Assembly (NCBI RefSeq): GCF_035989285.1 | Contig: NZ_CP108513.1 | Span: forward strand, 5,890,001-5,954,000 | Reading direction: 5' to 3' | DNA from: Streptomyces sp. NBC_01235 | GTDB lineage: Bacteria > Actinomycetota > Actinomycetes > Streptomycetales > Streptomycetaceae | Length of the DNA: 64,000 nucleotides | Shown here: positions 25,269 to 33,721 of the stretch, piece by piece | Numbering within the stretch: the stretch's first letter is position 1 | Layout of the letters: the number at the start of each line of letters is the position of its first letter | Notes under the pieces: generated by a model | Databases searched by the model: none | The model's input: the letters and a program-made list of their open reading frames with translations, nothing else | Told to the model about the DNA's origin: nothing | Position numbers and translations under genes: made by a program

Positions 25269-27032
25269 ATGCATCGGTACAGGTCCCACACCTGCGGCGA
25301 GCTCCGCGCCTCTGACGTCGGCACCGACGTCCGGCTGAGCGGCTGGCTGCACAATCGGCGCGACCTGGGCGGCATCCTCTTCATCGATCTGCGCGACCAC
25401 TACGGCATCACGCAGCTCGTCGCCCGTCCGGGCACGCCCGCGTACGAGGCCCTCGACAAGCTGACCAAGGAGTCGACGGTCCGCGTCGACGGCAAGGTCG
25501 TCTCGCGTGGCACGGAGAACGTCAACGCGGACCTGCCGACCGGCGAGATCGAGGTCGAGGTCGGCGAGGTCGAACTGCTGGGCGCGGCCGCCCCGCTGCC
25601 GTTCACGATCAACACCGAGGACGGGGTCAACGAGGAGCGGCGCCTGGAGTACCGCTTCCTGGACCTGCGCCGCGAGCGCATGCACCGCAACATCATGCTG
25701 CGGACGGCGGTCATCTCGGCCATCCGGCACAAGATGACGGCGCTGGGCTTCAACGAGATGGCGACGCCGATCCTGTCCGCGACCTCCCCCGAGGGCGCCC
25801 GTGACTTCGTCGTCCCGTCCCGTCTGAACCCGGGCCGGTTCTACGCGCTGCCGCAGGCCCCGCAGCAGTTCAAGCAGCTGCTGATGATCTCGGGCTTCGA
25901 CCGCTACTTCCAGATCGCCCCCTGTTTCCGCGACGAGGACGCGCGCGCGGACCGTTCGCCGGGCGAGTTCTACCAGCTCGACGTCGAGATGAGCTTCGTC
26001 GAGCAGGAGGACGTCTTCCAGCCGATCGAGAAGCTCATGACGGAACTGTTCGAGGAGTTCGGCAACGGCCGTCACGTCACCTCGCCGTTCCCGCGGATCC
26101 CGTTCCGCGAGTCGATGCTGAAGTACGGCTCCGACAAGCCGGACCTGCGGGCCCAGCTGGAGCTCGTCGACATCACCGACATCTTCGAGGGCTCGGAGTT
26201 CAAGGCCTTCGCGGGCAAGCACGTACGCGCGCTGCCCGTGCCGGACGTCTCCTCCCAGCCCCGGAAGTTCTTCGACCAGCTCGGGGACTTTGCCGTCTCG
26301 CAGGGCGCGAAGGGCCTGGCCTGGGTGCGCGTGGCCGAGGACGGCTCGCTGACCGGCCCGATCGCGAAGTTCCTGACCGAGGAGAACGTCGCCGAGCTGA
26401 CCAAGCGTCTGTCGCTGGCCGCCGGCCACGCAGTGTTCTTCGGCGCGGGCGAGTTCGACGAGGTCTCGAAGATCATGGGCGCGGTGCGGGTCGAGGCCGC
26501 CAAGCGCGCCGGGCACTTCGAGGAGGGCGTCTTCCGGTTCTGCTGGATCGTCGACTTCCCGATGTACGAGAAGGACGAGGACACCGGCACGATCGACTTC
26601 TCGCACAACCCGTTCTCCATGCCGCAGGGCGGCCTGGAGGCCCTTCAGACCCAGGACCCGCTGGACATCCTGGGCTGGCAGTACGACATCGTCTGCAACG
26701 GCGTCGAGCTGTCCTCCGGCGCGATCCGGAACCACGAGCCGGAGATCATGCTCAAGGCCTTCGAGATCGCGGGCTACGACCGCGAGACCGTCGAGGAGAA
26801 GTTCGCCGGCATGCTGCGCGCGTTCCGCTTCGGCGCCCCGCCGCACGGCGGCATCGCTCCGGGCGTCGACCGCATCGTCATGCTGCTGGCCGACGAGCCG
26901 AACATCCGCGAGACCATCTCCTTCCCGCTCAACGGCAACGCCCAGGACCTGATGATGGGCGCGCCGACGGAGCTGGAGGAGGCCCGGCTGAGGGAGCTGC
27001 ACCTGTCGGTGCGCAAGCCGCAGCCGAAGTAA
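25269..27032 (+). CDS. aspS: Aspartyl-tRNA synthetase
   Basis: 587 residues, typical of bacterial class II AspRS, which charges tRNA-Asp with aspartate in the cytoplasm. An N-terminal OB-fold anticodon-binding domain ([22 protein letters not shown]) is followed by class II motif 1, motif 2 ([24 protein letters not shown] region), the bacterial GAD insertion domain (about 300-420) and motif 3 ([14 protein letters not shown]). ATG 25269 opens the conserved [12 protein letters not shown] start. Two parS sites lie in its leader region. Whether it also charges tRNA-Asn cannot be told here. Confidence 0.96.
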   Translation: MHRYRSHTCGELRASDVGTDVRLSGWLHNRRDLGGILFIDLRDHYGITQLVARPGTPAYEALDKLTKESTVRVDGKVVSRGTENVNADLPTGEIEVEVGEVELLGAAAPLPFTINTEDGVNEERRLEYRFLDLRRERMHRNIMLRTAVISAIRHKMTALGFNEMATPILSATSPEGARDFVVPSRLNPGRFYALPQAPQQFKQLLMISGFDRYFQIAPCFRDEDARADRSPGEFYQLDVEMSFVEQEDVFQPIEKLMTELFEEFGNGRHVTSPFPRIPFRESMLKYGSDKPDLRAQLELVDITDIFEGSEFKAFAGKHVRALPVPDVSSQPRKFFDQLGDFAVSQGAKGLAWVRVAEDGSLTGPIAKFLTEENVAELTKRLSLAAGHAVFFGAGEFDEVSKIMGAVRVEAAKRAGHFEEGVFRFCWIVDFPMYEKDEDTGTIDFSHNPFSMPQGGLEALQTQDPLDILGWQYDIVCNGVELSSGAIRNHEPEIMLKAFEIAGYDRETVEEKFAGMLRAFRFGAPPHGGIAPGVDRIVMLLADEPNIRETISFPLNGNAQDLMMGAPTELEEARLRELHLSVRKPQPK

Positions 27033-27041
27033 GGCAAGCCT
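27027..27041. repeat. 15-bp direct repeat, copy 1 (aspS stop)
   Basis: AAGTAAGGCAAGCCT spans the last aspS codon and stop and contains the palindrome AGGC-AA-GCCT. The identical 15-mer recurs at 29587-29601, upstream of the second dioxygenase. Confidence 0.8.
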
Positions 27042-27057
27042 TTTAAAGCGCCCTACC

Positions 27058-27100
27058 GCAAAGGGACTTGAAGTCGACGTCGATTTCAGGTCCCTTTTGC
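27058..27100 (+). terminator. Terminator after aspS
   Basis: A long imperfect hairpin (GCAAAGGGAC... pairing with ...GGTCCCTTTTGC) with T residues in the 3' arm starts 26 bases after the aspS stop codon. Confidence 0.75.
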
Positions 27101-27166
27101 GTGGCCGTGAAAAAGACCGCCGTTTTCTCAGCTCGCTGACAGCCTTCCTACCTAACTTCCACCGGC

Positions 27167-28129
27167 ATGACAGCGAATCAACAGCCACAGGAATCCCAGG
27201 ACGCCCAGGAAACAAGTGAACTGACGCGACGTAAGGTCGTGGTCGTCGGGGCGGGTGCGCTCGCGGTGGCGGGGCTCGGCGGCACCGCGTTCGCGGCGAA
27301 CGCCGCCACCGAGGACAGCAGATCGGCACAGCCGGCACGAGGCGACGCGGAGGTCTGCTACCGCCTGACCTCGGAGACGGTCGAGGGCCCCTACTACATC
27401 GACGCCGACAAGATCCGCCGGGACGTCACGGAGGACCGTGAGGGCATCCCGCTCCTCCTCGCCCTCAAGGTCATCGACTCGGACACCTGCAAGCCGATTC
27501 GCAACGCGGCCGTCGACATCTGGCACTGCGACGCGGCGGGCGTGTACTCGGGCTACGAGGACCAGGGCAACGGCGGTGGAGGCGGCGGTCCCGCGCCCAC
27601 CGGTGAACCCCCGACCGACGCGCCCACGGGCGCGCCCACCGGAGCGCCCCCGGGAGGCGGCCACCAGGAGCCCACGGACGACAGCCGCTACCTGCGCGGC
27701 ACCTGGCGCACGGACCGGCACGGCCAGGTCACCTTCCGGACCGTCTTCCCGGGCTGGTACCGGGGCCGTTGCGTCCACATCCACGTCAAGGTGCATGTGG
27801 ACGGCGAGTGGACCGACGCCGGTTACGAGGGCGGGCACACCTGCCACACCGGCCAGTTCTTCTTCGACGAGGAGTCGGTCCTGGCCTCCGCGGTGGTGGA
27901 GCCGTACGCGAGCAACACCGCCGAGCGCACGACCCTCACCGAGGACACGATCTACGACCAGAGCGGCACCCAGGGCGGCCTGCTGAGGCTCCGCTACGAC
28001 AAGCGGGACATCACGAAGGGCGTCCACGGGTCGATCACGGTCGGCGTCGACCCGGAGGCGACGGAGGACGGCCAGGGCGCGCCGCCGCAGCCCAGCGCGT
28101 CCGCGTCGCCGTCGGCTTCGGCGAGCTGA
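27167..28129 (+). CDS. Tat-secreted intradiol ring-cleavage dioxygenase, paralogue 1
   Basis: 320 residues. A Tat signal (TRRKVVVVGAGALAVAGLGG) leads into an extracellular-type intradiol dioxygenase domain, a non-heme Fe(III) enzyme class that opens catechol-like rings. Candidate ligands are Tyr in DIWHCDAAGVYSGY, Tyr in FPGWYRGR and the two histidines of HIHVKVH. A Gly/Pro/Thr-rich insert (about 138-165) interrupts the domain, and a Ser/Ala tail ends it. It has the paralogue at 29726 (about 75% alike by eye). No Shine-Dalgarno sequence precedes ATG 27167. The substrate is probably a lignin- or plant-derived phenolic (inference). Confidence 0.87.
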   Translation: MTANQQPQESQDAQETSELTRRKVVVVGAGALAVAGLGGTAFAANAATEDSRSAQPARGDAEVCYRLTSETVEGPYYIDADKIRRDVTEDREGIPLLLALKVIDSDTCKPIRNAAVDIWHCDAAGVYSGYEDQGNGGGGGGPAPTGEPPTDAPTGAPTGAPPGGGHQEPTDDSRYLRGTWRTDRHGQVTFRTVFPGWYRGRCVHIHVKVHVDGEWTDAGYEGGHTCHTGQFFFDEESVLASAVVEPYASNTAERTTLTEDTIYDQSGTQGGLLRLRYDKRDITKGVHGSITVGVDPEATEDGQGAPPQPSASASPSASAS

Positions 28130-28318
28130 CGGACCGGGTCCCGGTCACCGCCGTTCGCGCCGGCAGGCGGTGGCCGGGCCCACTTGGAAACCTCACCGCA
28201 GGCACACAGGAATCCCGGAGGGCACCCACAGCGGCCTGTCGTCTCATAGGGGAGGAGGGCGGACAAAGGGCCGACAAGGGGTCGACGAAAGTCGGCGGGG
28301 CAAGGGAGGAAGCCGGCG

Positions 28319-28759
28319 ATGGGGTCCATGGGGTTCATGATCACGGTTTCGGTGCTGCTGATCGTCGGCGCGGTGGTGGGGGTGGTGGCCCAGCGGCGCA
28401 CGCAGCGCAACCGTCCCCCGTCCGATCTGGACGCGGAGGCGGAGGCGAACCACTGGCTCGTACGGCTGGGCGGGGGTCTGGTCCCGCCGGACGCGCGGGC
28501 GTGGGCCGGGGCGGACGAGGCGGCCGGGCGGTCACTGACCAGCGCGGCGGAGTGCCATCGGGCGGCGCGGGCTCAGCTGGCCGGGGCCCGGACGGCGGGG
28601 GAGTACGCGGAGGTCACGCGGGTGGCGCGGGAGGGGCTGGAGCATCTTCGGTCGGCGCGTACGGCACTGGGGATCGACTCGGACGTGGCCGTGTCCGCGC
28701 CTCCTCATGCCGTTCGTGTGTCGGCGGTCGGCGGGGCCTGCGCGGTCACGTCTCGCTAG
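28319..28759 (+). CDS. Small membrane-anchored hypothetical protein
   Basis: 146 residues: a single N-terminal hydrophobic segment (about 5-24, FMITVSVLLIVGAVVGVVAQ) followed by a basic stretch and a helical, Ala/Arg-rich cytoplasmic or periplasmic domain (NHWLVRLGGGLVPPDARAW). I recognise no characterised family. AGGGAGGAAG about 6 bases before ATG 28319 supports the start. It lies between the dioxygenase and the decayed Rpn-like fragments. Confidence 0.65.
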   Translation: MGSMGFMITVSVLLIVGAVVGVVAQRRTQRNRPPSDLDAEAEANHWLVRLGGGLVPPDARAWAGADEAAGRSLTSAAECHRAARAQLAGARTAGEYAEVTRVAREGLEHLRSARTALGIDSDVAVSAPPHAVRVSAVGGACAVTSR

Positions 28760-28776
28760 GGCGGGTGGCGGCCTGG

Positions 28777-29079
28777 TCATCCGTCGGAACGCTCGCGGAA
28801 CAGATCGTCCACGCTGTCGCACAGGATCGCGGTCCTGATCCAGCGGGCCTGCACGTCGGGGTCGGTGCACCGGGCGATGCGCAGGCAGTCGCTGTCCGTC
28901 ACGTGGATCCGGCGCTTCTCCAGCACCTGGAACACTGCTTCGGCCCGCCACCGGGCGAGGGCGCCGGGTGTCGCATCGGGTGGTGCGACCTCGTCCCAGC
29001 CGTCTGCCCACCCTTGGAGGCAGCGCATCTCCACGAGGGTGCGACGGCCGGGAAGGCGACTGCTGACGAAGAAGGGCAT
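28777..29079 (-). CDS. Small protein with Rpn-like C-terminal segment
   Basis: 100 residues. The C-terminal half (AVFQVLEKRRIHVTDSDC, then CTDPDVQARWIRTAI and DDLF) resembles the conserved tail of the Streptomyces Rpn/PD-(D/E)XK nuclease-family 'transposase' proteins and is alike to the neighbouring 56-residue ORF. The catalytic domain is absent, so it is a fragment or a stand-alone C-terminal module. Its ATG overlaps the preceding stop codon as TGATG, so the two are translationally linked. Function unknown. Confidence 0.5.
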   Translation of the reverse strand: MPFFVSSRLPGRRTLVEMRCLQGWADGWDEVAPPDATPGALARWRAEAVFQVLEKRRIHVTDSDCLRIARCTDPDVQARWIRTAILCDSVDDLFRERSDG

Positions 29080-29347
29080 CAGGCTTCTTTTGCCGCTTCG
29101 GCGAACAGGTCCTCCGCCTGCTCGACCGTGCCTGCTCGATCGAGCCAGTCGTCGAGGCGGTCGAGGTCGGTGCAGGTGGTGATGCGCTCTCGGATGTCGT
29201 CGGAGATCGCGATGCCCCGCACTTCCAGTACACGCAGGACGCCCTTCATGCCTTCCTGATCGGAGTGTTCTCCAGGCCGACTTCCACGAGTTCGACCCAG
29301 CGCTTCGTGATGGGAGGGTCGAAGGACAGGAAGCCGTGGGCCACCAT
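29079..29347 (-). pseudogene. Broken Rpn-family (PD-(D/E)XK) protein fragment
   Basis: Two short minus-strand frames overlap as ATGA. A 33-residue piece (start ATG 29347, with GGGAGAGG upstream; ends WVELVEVGLENTPIRKA) is followed by a 56-residue piece (ATG 29249; MKGVLRVLEVRGIAISDD, then ERITTCTDLDRLDDWLDRA). Together they recall the middle and C-terminal parts of Rpn-type nuclease-family proteins, with the catalytic N terminus and an internal linker deleted. It may be a decayed gene; the overlaps also leave open a tiny three-ORF operon with the 100-residue gene downstream. Confidence 0.5.
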
Positions 29348-29349
29348 TT

Positions 29350-29409
29350 GCCTCTCCCGACCCGGTGCGGTCGCGGGACTTCATCCACCGCTTGGCGAAG
29401 GAGCTGTAA
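29350..29409 (+). pseudogene. C-terminal remnant of an XRE/DUF5753 regulator
   Basis: The plus frame ending at TAA 29407-29409 reads SPDPVRSRDFIHRLAKEL, the usual ending of Streptomyces XRE/DUF5753 regulators. The frame is closed by TGA at 29308 and the rest of the gene is missing. It sits directly before an intact DUF397 ORF, the normal gene order for such pairs, so the regulator was truncated and the partner kept. Confidence 0.5.
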
Positions 29410-29412
29410 GGC

Positions 29413-29592
29413 ATGATCCAGTGGCAGAAGTCCTCGTTCTCCGGGGGTGGCGACGGAGATGACTGCGTCGAACTCGCCTCAGCCGAAGGCGAGCTGTTGC
29501 TCCTCCGTGAAAGCGACGACCCCGCCCGAATACTCCCCCTCGCCCCCACCGCCCCCGCCGCGGTCCTCCGTAGCCTCGCTCACCACAAGTAA
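29413..29592 (+). CDS. DUF397-domain protein
   Basis: A 59-residue ORF (ATG 29413 to TAA 29592) covering a complete DUF397 domain: IQWQKSSFSGGGDGDDCVEL, then LLLLRESDDPARILPLAP. DUF397 proteins are small partners of XRE/DUF5753 regulators in Streptomyces (the WhiJ/BldB-type networks). AAGGAG lies about 10 bases upstream, inside the remnant of its regulator. The last codons lie in the 15-bp repeat that is also found at the aspS stop. It may be an orphan without a partner. Confidence 0.75.
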   Translation: MIQWQKSSFSGGGDGDDCVELASAEGELLLLRESDDPARILPLAPTAPAAVLRSLAHHK

Positions 29593-29601
29593 GGCAAGCC
29601 T
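29587..29601. repeat. 15-bp direct repeat, copy 2
   Basis: A perfect copy of AAGTAAGGCAAGCCT from the aspS stop, here at the DUF397 stop and 125 bases upstream of the second dioxygenase. The two copies flank a 2.56-kb segment. Confidence 0.8.
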
Positions 29602-29725
29602 CACCAGCGCCTTTACCATAAGTGGGCCGAAAACAGACTGTGTCCCCGGTGTCTTTTTGCCTGCCCTTGGAATTCCACAGGCCGTTCCCACGCCTCTGAC
29701 AGGCCCGCCTCCTAGCTTCGCGGCC

Positions 29726-30769
29726 ATGACGGGAAACATCGAGCACAACGAGAACGACCAGAACGTCGCGAGTGACCAGCAAGGACCCAAGCACAAGCGT
29801 GATCTGACCCGCCGGAAGGTCGTCGTCGCCGGTGCGGGCGCCGCCGTCGCCGTCGGGGCGGGCGGGGCGCTCGCCGCCGGTGCCTTCGCCGGGGAGAAGA
29901 CCGGGAGCAAGCCCAAGGCCGCCGCCTCGGCCAGTGCCGGCGAGGTCTGCTACAAGCTCACCTCGGAGACCACCGAAGGCCCCTACTACATCGACGCGGA
30001 CAAGATCCGCCAGGACATCACCGAGGACAAGGAGGGCATCCCCCTCACCCTCGCCCTCAAGGTGATCGACTCCGAGACCTGCAAGCCCATCGCGAACGCG
30101 GCCGTCGACGTCTGGCACTGTGACGCGCTCGGCATCTACTCCGGCTACGAGAGCCTCTCCACGGGAGGCGGTGGCGGCGCTCCCACCGACGCGCCCTCCG
30201 GCACCCCGACCGGTACTCCCACCGACGTGCCGACCGGCACCCCGACCGGCGAGCCGCCGTCCGGTGGCGGCGGGGGCGGCGGACACGAGGAGCCCACCGA
30301 CGACGAGCGCTACCTGCGCGGCACCTGGAAGACCGACAAGCAGGGCCGCGTCACCTTCAAGACGATCTTCCCGGGCTGGTACCGCGGCCGCACCGTCCAC
30401 ATCCACACCAAGGTGCACGTGGACGGCGAGTGGACCGACGCCGGCTACGAGGGCGGGCACACCTGCCACACCGGCCAGTTCTTCTTCGACGAGGAGTCCG
30501 TGCTCGCCTCGGCCGAGGCGGAGCCGTACTCCACCAGCACCACCGAGCGCACCACCCTCACCGAGGACACGATCTACGACCAGAGCGGCGTCCAGGGCGG
30601 TCTGCTCAAGCTGAAGTACAACAAGAAGAACATCGCCAAGGGCGTCGTGGGCTCCATCACCATGGGGGTCGAGCCCGACGCCACGCACGACGGCACCGAC
30701 GACGCCGTCCAGCCGGGCGCGTCCGCCACGGCGTCGGACACGGCGTCGGCCTCGGCCTCGGCCGGCTGA
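29726..30769 (+). CDS. Tat-secreted intradiol ring-cleavage dioxygenase, paralogue 2
   Basis: 347 residues with the same architecture as the 27167 gene: a Tat signal (TRRKVVVAGAGAAVAVGAGG), then the intradiol dioxygenase domain with Tyr in GIYSGYE, Tyr in FPGWYRGR and the HIHTKVH histidines. The Gly/Pro/Thr insert is longer here (repeated TGTPT and a GGGGGG run), and the tail is Ser/Ala-rich. ATG 29726 starts MTGNIEHNEN; an upstream frame from 29447 is rejected because it would swallow the promoter. Upstream sequence shares CTGACAG and CCTA-N-CTTC elements with paralogue 1. Recent duplication is likely. Confidence 0.87.
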   Translation: MTGNIEHNENDQNVASDQQGPKHKRDLTRRKVVVAGAGAAVAVGAGGALAAGAFAGEKTGSKPKAAASASAGEVCYKLTSETTEGPYYIDADKIRQDITEDKEGIPLTLALKVIDSETCKPIANAAVDVWHCDALGIYSGYESLSTGGGGGAPTDAPSGTPTGTPTDVPTGTPTGEPPSGGGGGGGHEEPTDDERYLRGTWKTDKQGRVTFKTIFPGWYRGRTVHIHTKVHVDGEWTDAGYEGGHTCHTGQFFFDEESVLASAEAEPYSTSTTERTTLTEDTIYDQSGVQGGLLKLKYNKKNIAKGVVGSITMGVEPDATHDGTDDAVQPGASATASDTASASASAG

Positions 30770-30809
30770 ACGGGCGGCGGGGGCGTCCCGCTCGGACGTC
30801 TCGGACGTC

Positions 30810-31523
30810 CTACTCGTCCGGTGACGCCCCCTCCTCCAGCAGTCGCTCCGCGATGTCCGTCGACCAGGACTGCGCCCACGCCCGCAGCTCGGCGATGTCG
30901 GGTTCTGTCAGGCCGTACTCCGTGAACGCCGTGTCCGGGTAGTGGTCCGTGCCCGTCAGACGGGTCTGGAGGGTGGGCAGGTCGAAGTCGTCGCGGGCGT
31001 GACGGCGGGCCAGTTCCTCCAGGTCGGGGTGGGTGAAGCGGGCGGACGCCGCCCTCGCGTCGATCAGGTCGACCGCCAGCCCGCGGTCGTACAGTGCCCG
31101 GATCTTCGTGCCCACCGCGTCCTGGAGGCAGAGCGCCGGTCCGTACGACGTCGGGACGGGCGGGCTCCAGAAGGTTTCCTTGTGCAGGGCCAGACGGAGG
31201 GGTGTGCCCGTGGTGCGGTCCAGTACGGACAGGTGCGCCGACAGCGGGTCGGTGTCCTGGATCGCCGCCTCGTGACGGCCTCCGGAGGTGAGCGCCGCGC
31301 TCAGCGTCTCGGCGAGCAGGGGCATCGGCTCCGCGCTCTCCGTCGCCAAGTCCACGTTGCCGTGCGGGCGTTGGAGCAGTCCGTGCGCCTGGAGGGCGTA
31401 GCCGCCGGCCAGCGCCCAGGGAGCCGAGGGCGTGGCAGCGCCGAAGACCTCGGCGAGCAGCCGCAGGTGGGGTTGGAGAAGGTCCACCACGTAGTCGTAG
31501 CAGCCCCGGGACGGTCGGATCAC
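30810..31523 (-). CDS. Nucleotidyltransferase-fold (AbiEii/AbiGii-like) protein
   Basis: 237 residues. The N-terminal region has the nucleotidyltransferase-like pattern of AbiEii-type proteins: WALAGGYALQAHGLLQRPHGNVDLATE, where a Gly-Gly turn precedes a usually D-x-D-type acidic motif. Here only one Asp (NVDL) is clear, so activity may be altered. A later DAVGTKIRALYDRGLAVDLIDARA segment is also typical. AbiEii proteins are the toxin half of abortive-infection pairs, but no antitoxin-like AbiEi gene is adjacent. GTG 31523 is the first start; the frame is open slightly further upstream without a start codon. Confidence 0.65.
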   Translation of the reverse strand: MIRPSRGCYDYVVDLLQPHLRLLAEVFGAATPSAPWALAGGYALQAHGLLQRPHGNVDLATESAEPMPLLAETLSAALTSGGRHEAAIQDTDPLSAHLSVLDRTTGTPLRLALHKETFWSPPVPTSYGPALCLQDAVGTKIRALYDRGLAVDLIDARAASARFTHPDLEELARRHARDDFDLPTLQTRLTGTDHYPDTAFTEYGLTEPDIAELRAWAQSWSTDIAERLLEEGASPDE

Positions 31524-31587
31524 CTCGACCGGTCCGTACTCGCCCGACAGGACCAGGTTCCGCCGGGCGAGCAGGACGACATAGGCG

Positions 31588-31953
31588 TTACTTCGCCACG
31601 AACTGCGTCAGGATCGCCTGCACCTCGTAGATGTCCACGCCCTTCGTGAACGTCTTCTCGATCGGCACGGACGAGCCGGAGACCCAGATCTTCAGCTCGG
31701 CGTCCAGGTCGAAGGTGCCGGCGGTCTCCACCGCGAAGTGGGTGATGCTGCGGTACGGAATGGAGTGGTACTCCGTCTTCTTGCCGGTGATCCCCTGCTT
31801 GTCGACCAGGATCAGCCGCCGGTCCGTGAACATGATGGTGTCGCGGATCAGCAGGTAGGCGGCCTGTACGTGCTCACCCTGACCCAGCAGACGCGCGTAG
31901 TCCTGCTGCGCCTGCGCGCTGTCGATCGGATGCGCGTTCCCGAAGAGCGCCAT
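31588..31953 (-). CDS. Bacterial PH-domain protein
   Basis: 121 residues matching the bacterial pleckstrin-homology family (YokE-like): GQGEHVQAAYLLIRDTIMFTDRRLILVDKQG, then YHSIPYRSITHFAVET and FDLDAELKIWV. These beta-sandwich proteins form oligomeric rings; their role is unknown. ATG 31953 is preferred, preceded by GGGGGGA; a longer start at 31980 is less well placed. It ends about 65 bases before the AbiEii-like start, and the two may be co-transcribed. Confidence 0.85.
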   Translation of the reverse strand: MALFGNAHPIDSAQAQQDYARLLGQGEHVQAAYLLIRDTIMFTDRRLILVDKQGITGKKTEYHSIPYRSITHFAVETAGTFDLDAELKIWVSGSSVPIEKTFTKGVDIYEVQAILTQFVAK

Positions 31954-32150
31954 GGATGGTCCCCCCAACTTCGTCCCCATGGGCGGCGTTTGCCCCCTCG
32001 GGGCACCTTAGGGGGCAGGTGAGGGAATCGTGAAGACGTTTGATCGTGTGGCGGAGGGGGCCGGAGAAAAAATTCTCAACGGGCGGCAACTCTTCATTCG
32101 GCGGCGACCACTGACAGATCGTAAGTCCGCTCTCCCCGTAAGGATCCCCC

Positions 32151-33494
32151 GTGGCAGCTTCCTCCCACCGCCGGTCTCTCCGCTCGCGCCGCACCCTCGT
32201 CGTCTCCGCCGCCGTCGTGGCCGCGGGCGTCGGCGCCGGTGTCGTCGTGATGAACGCGAACGCCGGGACCGTCGACCTGTACCACCAGACGCTCGCCGCC
32301 AAGGACGGCTGGGCCTCCTCCGGCACGGGCACGACCGGTGGCACCAAGGCCGACGCCGCGCACACCTTCACCGTCTCCACCCGCGCCCAACTGGTGAAGG
32401 CGCTGGGCTCGGCGTCCGACACCACCCCCCGGATCATCAAGATCAAGGGCACGATCGACGCCAACACCGACGACGCCGGCAAGAAGCTGACCTGCGCGAG
32501 CTACGCGGCAGGCACCGGCTACTCCCTGTCGGCGTACCTCAAGGCGTACGACCCCGCCACGTACGGCAGGTCGAAGCTCCCCTCCGGCACCCAGGAGAAG
32601 GCCCGCGCCGCCGCCCAGACCAAGCAGGCGAAGAACATCGTCTTCAAGGTGCCGGCCAACACCACCGTCGTGGGCGTGGCGGGCACGAACGCCGGGATCT
32701 CCGGCGGCATGCTCCAGATCCAGAGCGTGGACAACGTCATCGTCCGCAACCTGAACTTCTCCGCGACCGAGGACTGCTTCCCGCAGTGGGACCCGACCGA
32801 CGGCGACGACGGAAACTGGAACTCCAACTACGACTCCGTCACCCTGCGCGGCGCCACCCACGTCTGGGCCGACCACAACTCGTTCACCGACGCGGCGCAC
32901 TTCGACAGTGCCAACCCGAAGTACTACGGCCGCGAGTACCAGATCCACGACGGAGCCCTGGACATCACCAAGAGCTCGGACCTGGTGACGGTGTCCCGGA
33001 ACCAGTTCACCAACCACGACAAGACGATGCTGATCGGCAGCAGCGACAGCGAGCCCAGCGGCAAGCTGCGCGTGTCCATCCACCACAACATCTGGAAGGG
33101 CATCGTCCAGCGCGCCCCGCTGGCCCGCGTCGGCCAGGTTCACATCTACAACAACTACTACGACGTCACGACCCTCAACGGTTACGCGACGCAGTACAGC
33201 ATCAACTCCCGCGCCAAGGCCCAGGTCATAGCGGAGAACAACTACTGGAGGCTCCCGACGGGCGGCAAGGTCGCCAAGCTGCTCAGCGGCGACGGCACCG
33301 GCTCGGTCAAGGGCAGCGGCAACCTCGTCAACGGCACGGTCACCGACCTCGTCGCCGCGTACAACGCCGCCTCGTCCAAGGACCTGAAGACGACCGTCAA
33401 CTGGACCGCGACCCTGACGGCGGGCCTGGAGACCTCGGCGAAGAACCTGCCGACCTCGCTGGCTGCGACCACGGGCGCGGGCGTGCTCAAGTAG
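32151..33494 (+). CDS. Secreted pectate lyase (PL1 family)
   Basis: 447 residues with a basic N terminus and hydrophobic signal (LVVSAAVVAAGVGAGVVV, cleavage near ANA), then a right-handed beta-helix pectate lyase domain. Landmarks are NVIVRNLNF, the Ca2+-binding aspartate region (YDSVTLRGATHVWADHNSF) and the catalytic/substrate arginines around SIHHNIWKGIVQRAPLAR. It cleaves polygalacturonate by beta-elimination outside the cell. GTG 32151 follows AAGGATC; GTG is the natural start of MAASSHRRS. Monocistronic with its own terminator. Confidence 0.92.
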   Translation: MAASSHRRSLRSRRTLVVSAAVVAAGVGAGVVVMNANAGTVDLYHQTLAAKDGWASSGTGTTGGTKADAAHTFTVSTRAQLVKALGSASDTTPRIIKIKGTIDANTDDAGKKLTCASYAAGTGYSLSAYLKAYDPATYGRSKLPSGTQEKARAAAQTKQAKNIVFKVPANTTVVGVAGTNAGISGGMLQIQSVDNVIVRNLNFSATEDCFPQWDPTDGDDGNWNSNYDSVTLRGATHVWADHNSFTDAAHFDSANPKYYGREYQIHDGALDITKSSDLVTVSRNQFTNHDKTMLIGSSDSEPSGKLRVSIHHNIWKGIVQRAPLARVGQVHIYNNYYDVTTLNGYATQYSINSRAKAQVIAENNYWRLPTGGKVAKLLSGDGTGSVKGSGNLVNGTVTDLVAAYNAASSKDLKTTVNWTATLTAGLETSAKNLPTSLAATTGAGVLK

Positions 33495-33505
33495 CACACG
33501 AGACG

Positions 33506-33543
33506 CGCGAGGGCCGGGAGACCACGAGCCCCCGGCCCTCGCG
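33506..33543 (+). terminator. Terminator after pectate lyase
   Basis: A perfect 13-bp stem CGCGAGGGCCGGG/CCCGGCCCTCGCG (33506-33518 with 33531-33543) lies 12 bases after the stop. Confidence 0.8.
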
Positions 33544-33721
33544 TCCGACCTGCCGCCCATGCGCCCACAAGGCGGTTCACGCAGGGCGCATGACGTTGTG
33601 CTCCGGTGCCGGCTGCCCGGCTCCCTTCCGGAAAGGGGAAGAGGGCCGGGCAGACGTGTCTTCGTGCTGGTCGTCGGCCGCGCTTGATGGCTGGGAGTGT
33701 GTTCATCGGTCCCGCGTCCGG

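Noticed and set aside
29585..29605. Iron-regulator box upstream of the second dioxygenase
   Set aside because: Only about 12 of 19 bases match the iron-box consensus as I know it, and the copy at the aspS stop matches worse.
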